A DNA stretch of 64,000 nucleotides, taken from Microbacterium barkeri. Lineage in GTDB: Bacteria; Actinomycetota; Actinomycetes; Actinomycetales; Microbacteriaceae. The position numbers and the translations under genes are program-made. The first letter of the stretch is position 1. Each line of letters opens with the position of its first letter. The stretch spans positions 94,515 to 158,514 of the forward strand of contig NZ_BSEJ01000009.1 of NCBI RefSeq assembly GCF_027921765.1, written 5' to 3'. The notes under the pieces are model-generated. The model did not search any database, was not told the DNA's origin, and saw only the letters and a list, made by a program, of their open reading frames with translations. Below are positions 42,126 through 50,986 of the stretch, in pieces.

Positions 42126-43673
42126 TCAGCGGCGGGTGCCGCGGAGGCTGGGCGGCGCGTCCATGGTCAGCACGCTGCCGCGGAAGAACGCGGGCTCGCG
42201 CGCCGCCTGCCACAGCATCAGCGCGATGCCGATGACGATGACGGCGATGCCGAGGATGAAGACGAGGCCGATGCCGCCGATCTGCGAGCCGCTTCCGTAG
42301 GCCGGGTCCATCGTGTCGATGAGGGTCGTCACGAAGAGGATGGCCAGGATGATCCCGCCGACGAGCGGGAACAGCAGCATGAAGAAGACGTTGCGCACGG
42401 AGTCGAACCACTGCCGGCGGAAGTACCAGACGCACGCGAAGGCGGTCAGCCCGTAGTAGAAGCAGATGAGCATGCCGAGCGCGAGGATCGTGTCCCACAG
42501 GGTGTTCTCGCTCACGAAGCGCATGACGGCGTAGAACACGCTCGTCACGATCGCCGCGACGATCGTCGAGTATCCGGGACTGAAGAACCGCGGGTGCACG
42601 GAGCCGAACTTCTTCGGGAGCGCTCCGTAGTGGCCCATGGCGAGCATCGTGCGGGTGGGCGACGCGAACGTGGCCTGCAGCGACGACGCCGAGCTCGTGA
42701 GCACCGCGAGCGAGACGAGGAAGCCCAGCGAGCCCATGATCGGGTTCGACAGCGCGAAGAACACGTTCTCCTGGATGTCGGGGTTGCCGAGGCCGAGCTC
42801 GCCGTCGCCGACGCCCGCGAACATCACCATGCCGATGCCGAGGATGAGGTACAGGAACACGACCACGAGCACGACGACGGTGGCGGCGCGGCCCGGGGTC
42901 TTCTCGGGGTTCTTCGTCTCCTCGTTCATCGTGAGCACGAGGTCCCATCCCCAGAAGATGAAGATCGACAGCGACAGGCCGGCGACGGCCGCGCTGAACG
43001 AGGGGACGGCGAACGGGTTGAACCAGTTCGGGTCGAACGGCGTCGGGTCGAACGCGTCACCCGACGCGGCGCGCGTGATCGCCGTGATCGCGAACACCAC
43101 GAGCACGACGACCTGGAAGCCCACGAGCACGTACTGGAGGCGCTGCGACGTCTGCAGGTCGCGGTACGAGACCCACGTCGCCGCGAGCACGAACAGCAGG
43201 CAGACGCCCACGTTGATGAACGGGTTCCGGGTCAGCTCCGCGATCTCGGCGTTGCCCGTGATCTGGCTGATCAGAAGGAAGAGGAAGTCGACCGCGATGC
43301 CCGCGAGGTTCGACAGGACGAGGATGGTCGCGGCGATCAGGCCCCACCCGGCCATCCAGCCGATCCAGGGCCCGAAGGCGCGCGTCGCCCACGTGAACGA
43401 GGTGCCCGAGTCGGGCATGACGCGGTTGAGCTCGCGGTAGCCGAAGGCGACGAGGAGCATCGGGATGAAGCCCACGATGATGGTCGCGGGCACCTGCGTG
43501 CCGACCTCGGACGCGGTCGGGCCGATCGCGGCCGTGAACGTGTAGGCGGGCGCCACGGTGGAGACACCGAGGACGACAGCGCCGATCAGCCCGAGCGTCC
43601 CGGCGCTCAGGCCCTTGCTCGAGATGCCGGTGGTGACGGGATCAGACACGACGGTGTGCGGGTTCTGGCTCAT
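42126..43673 (-). CDS. APC family amino acid/polyamine permease
   Basis: The 515-aa membrane protein has about 12 helices of the APC superfamily. The first helix carries the Gly-rich GAVVLGVSTVAPAYTFTAA motif and YRELNRVMPDSGTSFTWATRAFGPWIGW follows (described across residues 80-107). The WGWDLVLTMNEETKNPEKTPG loop is typical of the family. Operon context points to uptake of putrescine or GABA. It starts 4 bases after the universal stress protein gene, so it is cotranscribed. Confidence 0.92.
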   Translation of the reverse strand: MSQNPHTVVSDPVTTGISSKGLSAGTLGLIGAVVLGVSTVAPAYTFTAAIGPTASEVGTQVPATIIVGFIPMLLVAFGYRELNRVMPDSGTSFTWATRAFGPWIGWMAGWGLIAATILVLSNLAGIAVDFLFLLISQITGNAEIAELTRNPFINVGVCLLFVLAATWVSYRDLQTSQRLQYVLVGFQVVVLVVFAITAITRAASGDAFDPTPFDPNWFNPFAVPSFSAAVAGLSLSIFIFWGWDLVLTMNEETKNPEKTPGRAATVVVLVVVFLYLILGIGMVMFAGVGDGELGLGNPDIQENVFFALSNPIMGSLGFLVSLAVLTSSASSLQATFASPTRTMLAMGHYGALPKKFGSVHPRFFSPGYSTIVAAIVTSVFYAVMRFVSENTLWDTILALGMLICFYYGLTAFACVWYFRRQWFDSVRNVFFMLLFPLVGGIILAILFVTTLIDTMDPAYGSGSQIGGIGLVFILGIAVIVIGIALMLWQAAREPAFFRGSVLTMDAPPSLRGTRR

Positions 43674-43677
43674 GCGC

Positions 43678-44553
43678 TCAGGATTCTTCAGGCGCGCGGG
43701 TGCGCGAGACGACGATCATCGGGACGGGCAGCTCGTGCAGCATCTTCGCCGCGGTCGAGCCGAGGAACAGGAAGCGGGGGCGTGCGAGACGGCTCGAGCC
43801 GACGAACACGACCTCGCCCGGCTGCCAGGCGAGGCGGGTGACGGCGTCCTCGATCGAGTCGCCCTCGGCGACGACGACGTCGACGGGCACATCGGCCGGG
43901 AGCTCGGCGCGCGCGGCCTCGAGGACGGCATCGGCGTGGGAGGCGCCGACGACGCGGATGGCGGACGTCTGCACGCCCGCGGGGAGGTCCACCGTGACGA
44001 GCGAGACGAGACGCAGCGGCACGCGAGCGGCCGCGGCGAGCGCTGCGGCATCCTCGAGGAGGACGTCGGCGCCCGGGCGGGTGCCGATCGCGACTGTCAC
44101 GCGGTCGAGGGGCGCCGTCACGTCGACGGAGCCCGCTGGCGCGAGGACGACGGGGATGTCGGACGAGTGCAGCAGCTCGTTCGCCACGGACCCGAGGCGG
44201 TGGCGGCCGCGGAGGCCGCCGTCGGCGGCGCCGACGACGATGTGCGACGCGCGGAACTCACGCGCGGCGGCGAGGAGGCCCTCCCCGAAGGACTCGGCCG
44301 TGCGCACGTGCGCACGGTGATCGAGGCCTTCGGGGAGCGAGGCGGCTGCGTCGCGCAGCCACTCGCGCGCCTGCGCGCGGACGTATTCGTCGTAGGACGC
44401 GTCGGGCGGCGTCAGGGCGTTGCGGCCCTCGGACGGCAGCACCATGACGATCTCGACGCTCGCGCCGGTCGCGGCGGCGAGACGGCCCGCGAGCGCGACG
44501 GCATCCGCGCCCGCGGGGGTGGCGGTGTAGCCGACGACCAGCGCCGCGGTCAT
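43678..44553 (-). CDS. tandem-domain universal stress protein
   Basis: The 291-aa protein has two UspA domains (about residues 1-140 and 150-290). Both keep the ATP-binding G-x2-G-x9-G(S/T) pattern: VGAADGGLRGRHRLGSVA in domain 1 and VGSSRLARPRFLFLGSTA in domain 2. USP proteins bind ATP and tune responses to stress; a metabolic role here is unknown. It overlaps the flavin oxidase stop by 4 bases and lies directly before the permease, so its expression is tied to polyamine breakdown. Confidence 0.9.
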   Translation of the reverse strand: MTAALVVGYTATPAGADAVALAGRLAAATGASVEIVMVLPSEGRNALTPPDASYDEYVRAQAREWLRDAAASLPEGLDHRAHVRTAESFGEGLLAAAREFRASHIVVGAADGGLRGRHRLGSVANELLHSSDIPVVLAPAGSVDVTAPLDRVTVAIGTRPGADVLLEDAAALAAAARVPLRLVSLVTVDLPAGVQTSAIRVVGASHADAVLEAARAELPADVPVDVVVAEGDSIEDAVTRLAWQPGEVVFVGSSRLARPRFLFLGSTAAKMLHELPVPMIVVSRTRAPEES

Positions 44554-45908
44554 GAGCGGGACCGCTCGATGATGTCGGCGGCGGCGAGGCGGCCCATGCG
44601 GATCGCGCCGTCCACGTGCTGGTAGCCGAGGCCGGCGAGGTCGCTGCACGCGAAGTGGATCGGGCCGACCGGCGCCGACTGATCCTTGCCGTAGCGGTGC
44701 AGGCCGCCCAGGTCGAAGCTCGCGGCGTAGGCGCCGCGCGTCCACTCCTCCGAGCCCCAGTCGCTCTCGTAGTAGACGACGGGGTTCTTCGCCTCGGGGC
44801 CGTAGTAGTGCGAGATCGACTCGAGGATGCGCTCCTTGCGCTCCTCGGCCGAGAGCTCGAACACGCCGTCGGCGTTCTTGTCGGACACGAAGCCGACGAG
44901 GGTGCCGCGCTCGTCGCCGTGGTTGGTGTTGTCGTACGCCTCGTGGCACAGCTCGTACGGGCTGAAGGCGGTCGCCGAGAGCCCCTGCTCGCGCCAGAAC
45001 GGCCGGTCGTAGACGGCGTGCACCTTGATGACGAAGCCCATCGACAGGTGCTGGTGCAGCTGGTGCTGGCGGCGCGGGAGCGCGGGCACGAACGAGATGC
45101 GGTCGTAGAGGACCGGCGCGTGCGCGAGGATCGCGTACTTGGCGCGGACGGTGATGCCGTCGGCCTCCGCGATCACGCCGTCGGCGCCCCACCGGAGCGT
45201 GCGGACGGGCGCGTTCAGGTGCACGTCGTCGCCGAGGCGCTCGGCGAGCAGCTGCGGCACCTGCTGCAGGCCGCCCACCACGCGCTTGTCGAGGATGAAG
45301 TCGGCGTCGACGAGGTTCGAGAAGCTCCCGGCGCTCGCCGCCATGTGCAGGGCCTGCAGAGCCGAGAACGCGTGGGCGGGCTTGGTGAGCATCGCGCCCG
45401 CGATGAAGAGCGCGATGTTGTCGCGCGCCTCCTGGTCGTCGGTCTCGCGCGCGAGCCAGCCCTCGAACGAGATCGTGTCGAGCGCCTCGGCGTCGGGGTG
45501 CTCCCACGGGCGCGCGGGGTCGATCTCGGCCGTCAGGCGGTCGAGCTTCTCGATGAGCTCGACCATGACCTTCTCGGTCTCGGGCGCCACGGGGAAGATC
45601 TCGCCCGTGAAGCGGGTGAGCTTGCCGTCGGCGTCGACGTAGACGCTCTCGCCCTCGCGATAGCGGCTGTAGGTCTCGAGACCGAGCTCGGCGATCGTCT
45701 CCTTGAGCGCGTCCTGGTCGGGCGACACCCACTGGCCGCCGATCTCGAGCATCGCCCCGTCGACGACGTCGGTCCACAGCCGGCCGCCGACGCGGTCGCG
45801 CGCCTCGAGCACGGCGACCGACAGACCGGCCTTCTTCAGCTCGTTCGCCGCCGTCGTTCCAGCCGCTCCCGCGCCCACGATGACGACGTCGCGTGTGATC
45901 TCCGTCAT
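44550..45908 (-). CDS. putrescine-oxidase-like flavin amine oxidase
   Basis: The 452-aa flavoenzyme is of the amine-oxidase (MAO/putrescine oxidase) family. It has a Rossmann start VVIVGAGAAGTTAANELKKAG, then VLEARDRVGGRLWT and IGGQWVSPDQDAL, the substrate-side HLSMGFVIKVHAVYDRPFW, and the C-terminal FAD contact GLGYQHVDGAIRMGRLAA. Close relatives oxidise putrescine to 4-aminobutanal with H2O2. Context (gabT, gabD, APC permease) supports putrescine or another GABA precursor. GAAGGAG precedes the ATG at 45908; it lies 26 bases after gabT. Confidence 0.87.
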   Translation of the reverse strand: MTEITRDVVIVGAGAAGTTAANELKKAGLSVAVLEARDRVGGRLWTDVVDGAMLEIGGQWVSPDQDALKETIAELGLETYSRYREGESVYVDADGKLTRFTGEIFPVAPETEKVMVELIEKLDRLTAEIDPARPWEHPDAEALDTISFEGWLARETDDQEARDNIALFIAGAMLTKPAHAFSALQALHMAASAGSFSNLVDADFILDKRVVGGLQQVPQLLAERLGDDVHLNAPVRTLRWGADGVIAEADGITVRAKYAILAHAPVLYDRISFVPALPRRQHQLHQHLSMGFVIKVHAVYDRPFWREQGLSATAFSPYELCHEAYDNTNHGDERGTLVGFVSDKNADGVFELSAEERKERILESISHYYGPEAKNPVVYYESDWGSEEWTRGAYAASFDLGGLHRYGKDQSAPVGPIHFACSDLAGLGYQHVDGAIRMGRLAAADIIERSRS

Positions 45909-45934
45909 GTCGTTCTCCTTCTTCCGGTCGTCCG

Positions 45935-47287
45935 TCAGGCCGCGGCCAGCGCGTCGGCGACGACGCCGAGACCCTCGGCGAGCAGCGCGTCGTCGATCGA
46001 GAGCGGGGGCAGGAACCGGATGACGTTGCCGTAGGTTCCGCAGGTCAGGACGATGACGCCCTGCGCGATGGCCGCCTTCGCCACCGCGGCGGTGAGCGCC
46101 GCGTCGGGCTCGCCCGTCTCGGCGTTCACGAACTCGACCGCGATCATCGCGCCCAGGCCGCGGACGTCGCCGATGCGCGCGTCGCCCGCCTGCAGCTCGG
46201 TGAAGCGGCCCTTGATGAGGTCGCCGATCTCCCGTGCGCGGGAGATGAGGTCGTCGTTCTCGAACACGTCGATCGCCGCGAGCGCGGCCGCGCACGCGAT
46301 GGGGTTGCCGCCGTAGGTGCCCCCGAGCCCGCCCGCGTGCGAGGCGTCCATGATCTCGGCGCGTCCCGTGACGGCGGCCAGCGGCAGGCCGGCCGCGATG
46401 CCCTTGGCGGTCGTGATGAGGTCAGGGACGATGCCGAAGTGCTCGCTCGCGAACATCGCGCCCGTGCGGCCGAAGCCGGTCTGCACCTCGTCGGCGATGA
46501 AGACGACGCCGTTCGAGCGGCACCAGTCGACGATCGCGGGGAGGAACCCGTCGGCCGGGACGATGAAGCCGCCCTCGCCCTGGATGGGCTCGATGATGAC
46601 GGCGGCGAGGTTGTCGGCGCCGATCTGCTTCTCGATCTGCGAGATCGCGCGCTTCGCCGCCTCGGCGCCGGACAGGCCGTCGCGGTAGGGGTACGACAGC
46701 GGGGCGCGGTACACCTCGGGCGCGAACGGGCCGAAGCCGCTCTTGTAGGGCATCGACTTCGCGGTGAGCGCCATCGTGAGGTTCGTGCGGCCGTGGTAGC
46801 CGTGGTCGAACGCGACGACGGCCTGGCGCCCCGTGTGCTTGCGCGCGATCTTGACCGCGTTCTCGACGGCCTCGGCGCCGGAGTTGAACAGGGCGGACTT
46901 CTTCGCGTGGTCGCCCGGGATGAGGCGGTTGAGCGCCTCGGCGACGGCGACGTACGACTCGTACGGCGAGACCATGAAGCAGGTGTGCGTGAAGGCGGCG
47001 ACCTGCGCCTGCACGGCCTCGACGACCTTGGGGTGCGCGTTGCCCACCGTCGTCACGGCGATGCCGGAGCCGAGGTCGATGAGCGAGTTGCCGTCGGCGT
47101 CGACGACGACGCCGCCGCCGGCCGCGACGGCCGAGATGGGCGCGGTGTGGCCGACGCCCGCGGCGACCGCATCGGCCTTGCGCGCGAGCAGCGCCTGCGA
47201 GCGCGGGCCGGGGATCGAGGTGACGAGGCGGCGCTCCTGAGGCAGGGCCGGGCCGCCCACAGCGGTGGCGAGGGTAGAGGTGGTCAT
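45935..47287 (-). CDS. gabT: 4-aminobutyrate--2-oxoglutarate transaminase
   Basis: The 450-aa class III PLP enzyme has FNSGAEAVENAVKIARKHTG, DHGYHGRTNLTMALTAK, the cofactor Asp in IADEVQTGFGRTG and the Schiff-base lysine in TTAKGIAAGLPLAAV. It converts GABA plus 2-oxoglutarate to succinate semialdehyde and glutamate. It heads the operon. The ATG at 47287 lies exactly 6 bases after TACGCT (47294-47299, minus strand), so it is leaderless. Its -35 region overlaps a TGCATTCGC repeat that may be the PucR regulator site. Confidence 0.95.
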   Translation of the reverse strand: MTTSTLATAVGGPALPQERRLVTSIPGPRSQALLARKADAVAAGVGHTAPISAVAAGGGVVVDADGNSLIDLGSGIAVTTVGNAHPKVVEAVQAQVAAFTHTCFMVSPYESYVAVAEALNRLIPGDHAKKSALFNSGAEAVENAVKIARKHTGRQAVVAFDHGYHGRTNLTMALTAKSMPYKSGFGPFAPEVYRAPLSYPYRDGLSGAEAAKRAISQIEKQIGADNLAAVIIEPIQGEGGFIVPADGFLPAIVDWCRSNGVVFIADEVQTGFGRTGAMFASEHFGIVPDLITTAKGIAAGLPLAAVTGRAEIMDASHAGGLGGTYGGNPIACAAALAAIDVFENDDLISRAREIGDLIKGRFTELQAGDARIGDVRGLGAMIAVEFVNAETGEPDAALTAAVAKAAIAQGVIVLTCGTYGNVIRFLPPLSIDDALLAEGLGVVADALAAA

Positions 47288-47371
47288 GCCGCGAGCGTAC
47301 GACCGGGCCCGAAGTCGCTGCATTCGCCGTGCGGTACAGAATCGATGCATTCGCTATACGCTCTGTACACG
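47288..47371. promoter_or_regulatory. gabT-pucR divergent promoter with direct repeats
   Basis: TGCATTCGC occurs twice in the same direction (47319-47327 and 47346-47354, 27 bases apart), each followed at a similar distance by a TACA motif. TACGCT (minus strand, 47294-47299) is the gabT -10 and TATACG (47355-47360) a possible -10 for the regulator gene. The repeat spacing is near 2.5 helical turns. Confidence 0.55.
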
Positions 47372-48874
47372 ATGTCTCAGCCCGCACCATCCGCCCCCAC
47401 GCTCCGCGCCCTGCTCTCGCGCGGCGACCTCGCCCTGCGCCTCGCGTCCGCGTCGCACGGCGCGCTCGAGCAGCCCATCCGCTGGGTGCACAGCTCGGAT
47501 CTGGCGGACCCGACGCCCTTCCTCGCGGAGGAGATGGTGCTCCTCACGACCGGGACGCAGTTCTCCGGAGACGACGCCGCGCAGTACGAGGAGTACGTCC
47601 GCCGGCTCGCGCATCGCGGCGTGGTCGCGCTCGGCTTCGGCACCGAGGTCGCCCGCACCGGCATCCCCGAAGCGCTCTCGGCCGCGTGCGAGGCGCACGG
47701 CGTGCCGCTGTTCGAGGTGCCCTACCGCACGCCGTTCATCGCGGTCGCGCGCGCGGTCGCCGAGGCGATCGCCGCGGGAGCGTACGCTCGGCGCACCTGG
47801 GCGCTGTCGGCGCAGCGGGCGGTCGCCCTCGCCGCCCTGCGGCGGGATGGCCTCGGCTCGGCGATCTCCGAGCTCTCGCGGCAGCTGGGCGCATGGGTGG
47901 GACTGTTCGACTCCGCGGCGGCCCCCGTGCGCGCCTCGGCGCCGCTCGAGACCGCGCTGGCCGAGCGTGTGCAGCAGGAGTGCGAGACGATGCTCGCGCG
48001 CGGGGCGAGCGCTGCCGCGGTGATCCGCGTCGGCGGCCGCTCGTTCACGCTCCAGACGCTCGGACCGGGCGGCACGCTGCGAGGCGCGCTCGTCATCGGG
48101 GCCGAGGCGCTCGACGAGGAGGCTCGCAGCGTCGTCACGGCGGTCGTCGCGATGACGGGGTTCGCGCTCGAGCAGAACGAGGCCCTCGCGCGTGCCCGCG
48201 GCACGCTCCGCGCGGGCGTCGTGCGGGCGCTCCTCACCGGCGACACCGCGCTCGCGGGGGAGATCGGCGATGCCGCGTGGGGCGGCCTGCCGGCCGACCC
48301 GGTCGTCGTCGCGGTCACCGATGAAGCGCCGGATGCCCTCGCCGCGTTCCTCGAGCTGCGCGCGGGCCGCGAGCAGGGGAGCTTCTTCTTCGGGAGCGAC
48401 CCCGAGGGCGGGATCGCTCTCGTCCACACGGCGGATGCCCCGCTCGCGCTCGACGAGCTCGCCGAGCGCTTCGACGTCGCGGTCGGGGTTTCGGAGCCCG
48501 GCCCCCTCGCGTCCTTCGCGGCGTCGCTCGACGAGGCGCGCATCGCGCGCGATCGAGGCGAGGGCGTCACGCGCTTCGCCGATGTCGCATCCGCCGGGGT
48601 GCTGAGCACCCTCTCCCCCGAGGCCGCGAACGTGGCGCGCACAGTTTTGTCCCCCATCGTGCGACATGACGATGTGCACGGCACCGCCATCCTCGACACG
48701 CTGCGGATCTGGCTCCTGCACGATGCGCGCTACGACGACGCCGCCCGGGCGCTCGGCGTGCACCGTCACACCGTGCGCACCCGCATCCGCCTCGCCGAGC
48801 GGCTGCTCGAGCGCGACCTCCAGTCGTTCGCGGCGCGCGCCGAGATCTGGGTCGCGCTGCTGGCGGCGCGCTGA
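47372..48874 (+). CDS. PucR family regulator (GabR-like)
   Basis: The 500-aa protein has an N-terminal PucR ligand-sensing domain (TLRALLSRGDLALRLASAS and HSSDLADPTPFLAEEMVLLTTG). The C-terminal PucR helix-turn-helix is LRIWLLHDARYDDAARALGVHRHTVRTRIRLAERLL. GabR of Corynebacterium, a PucR protein, activates the gab operon when GABA is present. Divergent placement from gabT and direct repeats in the shared promoter suggest the same job. The ATG at 47372 gives a normal N-terminus. Confidence 0.9.
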   Translation: MSQPAPSAPTLRALLSRGDLALRLASASHGALEQPIRWVHSSDLADPTPFLAEEMVLLTTGTQFSGDDAAQYEEYVRRLAHRGVVALGFGTEVARTGIPEALSAACEAHGVPLFEVPYRTPFIAVARAVAEAIAAGAYARRTWALSAQRAVALAALRRDGLGSAISELSRQLGAWVGLFDSAAAPVRASAPLETALAERVQQECETMLARGASAAAVIRVGGRSFTLQTLGPGGTLRGALVIGAEALDEEARSVVTAVVAMTGFALEQNEALARARGTLRAGVVRALLTGDTALAGEIGDAAWGGLPADPVVVAVTDEAPDALAAFLELRAGREQGSFFFGSDPEGGIALVHTADAPLALDELAERFDVAVGVSEPGPLASFAASLDEARIARDRGEGVTRFADVASAGVLSTLSPEAANVARTVLSPIVRHDDVHGTAILDTLRIWLLHDARYDDAARALGVHRHTVRTRIRLAERLLERDLQSFAARAEIWVALLAAR

Positions 48875-48889
48875 CGCTAGGGTGGCGGG

Positions 48890-49081
48890 ATGCTGAGGCG
48901 GATGTCGACCACGCGCCTGGCCGCGCTCTCGCTCGTCCTGCTCGCGGTCGGCATCGCGCTCGTCGTCGCGGCGGGCGGCCCGCCGCGCCTGCTCGGCGCC
49001 GTGCTCGCGCTCGTCGGGCTCGCCGGGCTCATCACGCTCGTCCTGCGGCTCATCGAGCACCTGGGCTCGCGCGGCGACTGA
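48890..49081 (+). CDS. small two-helix membrane protein
   Basis: The 63-aa protein has a short basic start (MLRRMSTTRLA) and two hydrophobic helices (about 11-29 and 33-53). I do not recognise a family. The ATG lies exactly 6 bases after TAGGGT (48878-48883), the same leaderless geometry as other genes here, which supports it as a real gene. A possible LtrA-like fragment follows in the same frame after the stop. Confidence 0.7.
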   Translation: MLRRMSTTRLAALSLVLLAVGIALVVAAGGPPRLLGAVLALVGLAGLITLVLRLIEHLGSRGD

Positions 49082-49159
49082 GACGAGGCGCTCGAGGGCA
49101 GCATCCTGCTCGGCGCCGCGTGGTGGATCTGGGTCTCGACGACGTGGGTGACCTTCTGC
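49082..49159 (+). pseudogene. possible LtrA-family remnant
   Basis: In the frame following the small membrane gene, 26 codons read DEALEGSILLGAAWWIWVST and then TWVTF. This resembles a membrane segment of low-temperature-requirement A (LtrA) proteins, where a WW(A/I)WV...TWVT pattern is typical. No start or continuation exists. The sequence after it becomes a 17-bp-period TTCTGCCCACGGCGC repeat and then unrecognisable. It is most simply a decayed piece of a lost gene. Confidence 0.35.
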
Positions 49160-49466
49160 CCACGGCGCCCTTCTGCCCACGGCGCACTTCTGCGCCGAGT
49201 GCCCCTCTGCCCCAGCGCCCGCCTCACCGAGCGTCGCGCCCGGCGCCGAGGCGCTGCCGCCCGCGCCGGGTGTCGATCCTGCGCCGAAAGCCGCGCCCCT
49301 GCCTGCCCCATCGGCGCCAACCGGCACACTCGCCCGGGAACCCGCCGCGGCCGCGACAGATCCGCGATCGTCGGCTACGCTGTCCGCGGCGGATGTTTGC
49401 GCAACCATTGCGCGCCATCCGCTGTCACCCATGGCGCGACGCTGCGCCGGAATGGAGTACTGATCG
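49160..49466 (+). other. gene-free stretch upstream of cellulase
   Basis: The first part holds two and a half copies of TTCTGCCCACGGCGC (49154-49168, 49171-49185 and a partial copy at 49188), 17 bases apart. From about 49200 nothing coding or structured is evident until the cellulase ribosome-binding region. GGAGT at 49452 is the likely ribosome-binding site. Confidence 0.6.
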
Positions 49467-50873
49467 ATGAAGAGAGCACTCGGGATCGCGGTAGCGGCCG
49501 GCCTGCTGCTGACCGGAGGCGTCGCCGCCAGCGCGACCGCCGCCCCGACGAGCGGGCCCAAGGGGACGAGCGAGTTCCGCGGCGTCAACTGGGCCGACCC
49601 CCGCGACAACTACGCGGACGACGAGGTCGTGCCATCCGGGCTCAGCACAGCGGACGACTACCGGACGACGTATGAGAAGGCGTCAGACATCGTCTCGGAG
49701 TTCCGACACGAGCTGCGCGCGAACACCGTGCGCCTGCCGATCAACCCGTCCAGCGTCGGAACGGAGTGGTGGGACTCGTATCGCGGCGCGATCGACGCGG
49801 CCACCCGCCACGGCTTCGACGTCATCCTCAGCTACTGGGAGGCCGACAACGCCAAGGACGGCCGAGCCGACGACCCGGCTGCGTTCGACGAGATGTGGGA
49901 CACGGTCGTCGACGCGTACGAGCGCAACCCGCACGTGTACTTCGAGGTGATGAACGAGCCGTTCGGCTACTCGCTCGACGAGTGGGTCGATCTGAACGTC
50001 GACTGGCTGGAGGCGCACGACGATGTTCCGCGCTCGCGCGTGATCGTCTCGGGAACGGGCTACAACGACGACGTCACCGGCGTCGGCGCGGCCGAGGAGC
50101 TCGAGGGCACGCTCCTGTCGCTGCACTTCTACGGCTTCTGGGCGGATCACACGACCGAGGAGGAGTGGAAGCAGAACCTGCTGCCGCGGATCGGCGAGTA
50201 CGGATGGCGCACGCTCGTGAGCGAGGCCGGCGCGCCGATGACGACGGGGCTGAACTACGGCAATCACACGGGCGACGTGTCCACGTCGTACCTCGGCGCG
50301 CTCACGGAGGTGACGCGCGACCAGGGAATGGGCGTCGTCTACTGGCCGGGCCTGCGCACGAACGACTCGTACACGCTCACCGAGCTCGTCGGCGACGGCG
50401 ACCTCGAGGTGACGAACGAGTCCGGGCTGGCCCAGCTGCAGTGGGGCTGGGGCCTGCTGAAGGACGAGCAGCTCAACGACCTCCCGCCCGCCCCTCCCGG
50501 CGAGCCGATCGTGAGCGAGCAGCACGGCGTCTGCATCGACGTGCCCGGCGCCTCGTCCACACCCGGGACGATGCTGGGCCTGTGGAACTGCAACGGCGGT
50601 GCGAACCAGTCGTTCCACGCGACGCCCGAGGGTGAGATCACGGTCTACAGCGACATGTGCGTCGACGTGGCCGGGGCGCTCGCCGCCGGAAGCGGCCTGT
50701 CGATCGAGGACTGCTCCGGCGAGTCGACCCAGTTCTGGGAGTTCCGAGCCGACGGCACCATCGCGAGCCTCGCCGATCCGGCACTGTGCGTCGCGACCTC
50801 GGAGACGGAGTGGTCGCTCGCGCTCGAGACCTGCGACGCGACGAGCGCGACCCAGCGCTGGAGCCGCGGCTGA
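49467..50873 (+). CDS. secreted GH5 cellulase with ricin-type lectin domain
   Basis: The 468-aa exported enzyme has a signal peptide at residues 1-26 (ASATAA cleavage region). The glycoside hydrolase 5 barrel follows, with the acid/base Glu in FEVMNEPFG (about 164) and the nucleophile Glu in LVSEAGAP (about 253), plus the HFYGFW loop. Residues about 340-468 form a ricin-B-like (beta-trefoil) carbohydrate-binding domain with repeats CIDVPGASS, CVDVAGAL and CVATSET and QW-type strands. It probably cleaves beta-1,4-glucans or related plant polysaccharides. It stands alone and is followed by a strong terminator. Confidence 0.9.
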   Translation: MKRALGIAVAAGLLLTGGVAASATAAPTSGPKGTSEFRGVNWADPRDNYADDEVVPSGLSTADDYRTTYEKASDIVSEFRHELRANTVRLPINPSSVGTEWWDSYRGAIDAATRHGFDVILSYWEADNAKDGRADDPAAFDEMWDTVVDAYERNPHVYFEVMNEPFGYSLDEWVDLNVDWLEAHDDVPRSRVIVSGTGYNDDVTGVGAAEELEGTLLSLHFYGFWADHTTEEEWKQNLLPRIGEYGWRTLVSEAGAPMTTGLNYGNHTGDVSTSYLGALTEVTRDQGMGVVYWPGLRTNDSYTLTELVGDGDLEVTNESGLAQLQWGWGLLKDEQLNDLPPAPPGEPIVSEQHGVCIDVPGASSTPGTMLGLWNCNGGANQSFHATPEGEITVYSDMCVDVAGALAAGSGLSIEDCSGESTQFWEFRADGTIASLADPALCVATSETEWSLALETCDATSATQRWSRG

Positions 50874-50937
50874 CGCCATCCGCGTGCGCGTGACGCCTCT
50901 CGCTCGACCACGCGTGACGCCATCCGTGCGAGGCGCA

Positions 50938-50977
50938 GGCAGCGCCCCGGGAACGCCCTGCGTCCCGGGGCGCTGCC
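50938..50977 (+). terminator. cellulase terminator
   Basis: A perfect 15-bp stem (50938-50952 and 50963-50977) with a 10-base loop lies about 65 bases past the cellulase stop, just before a GTCTC/GAGAC element. Confidence 0.75.
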
Positions 50978-50986
50978 GTTGCATCG

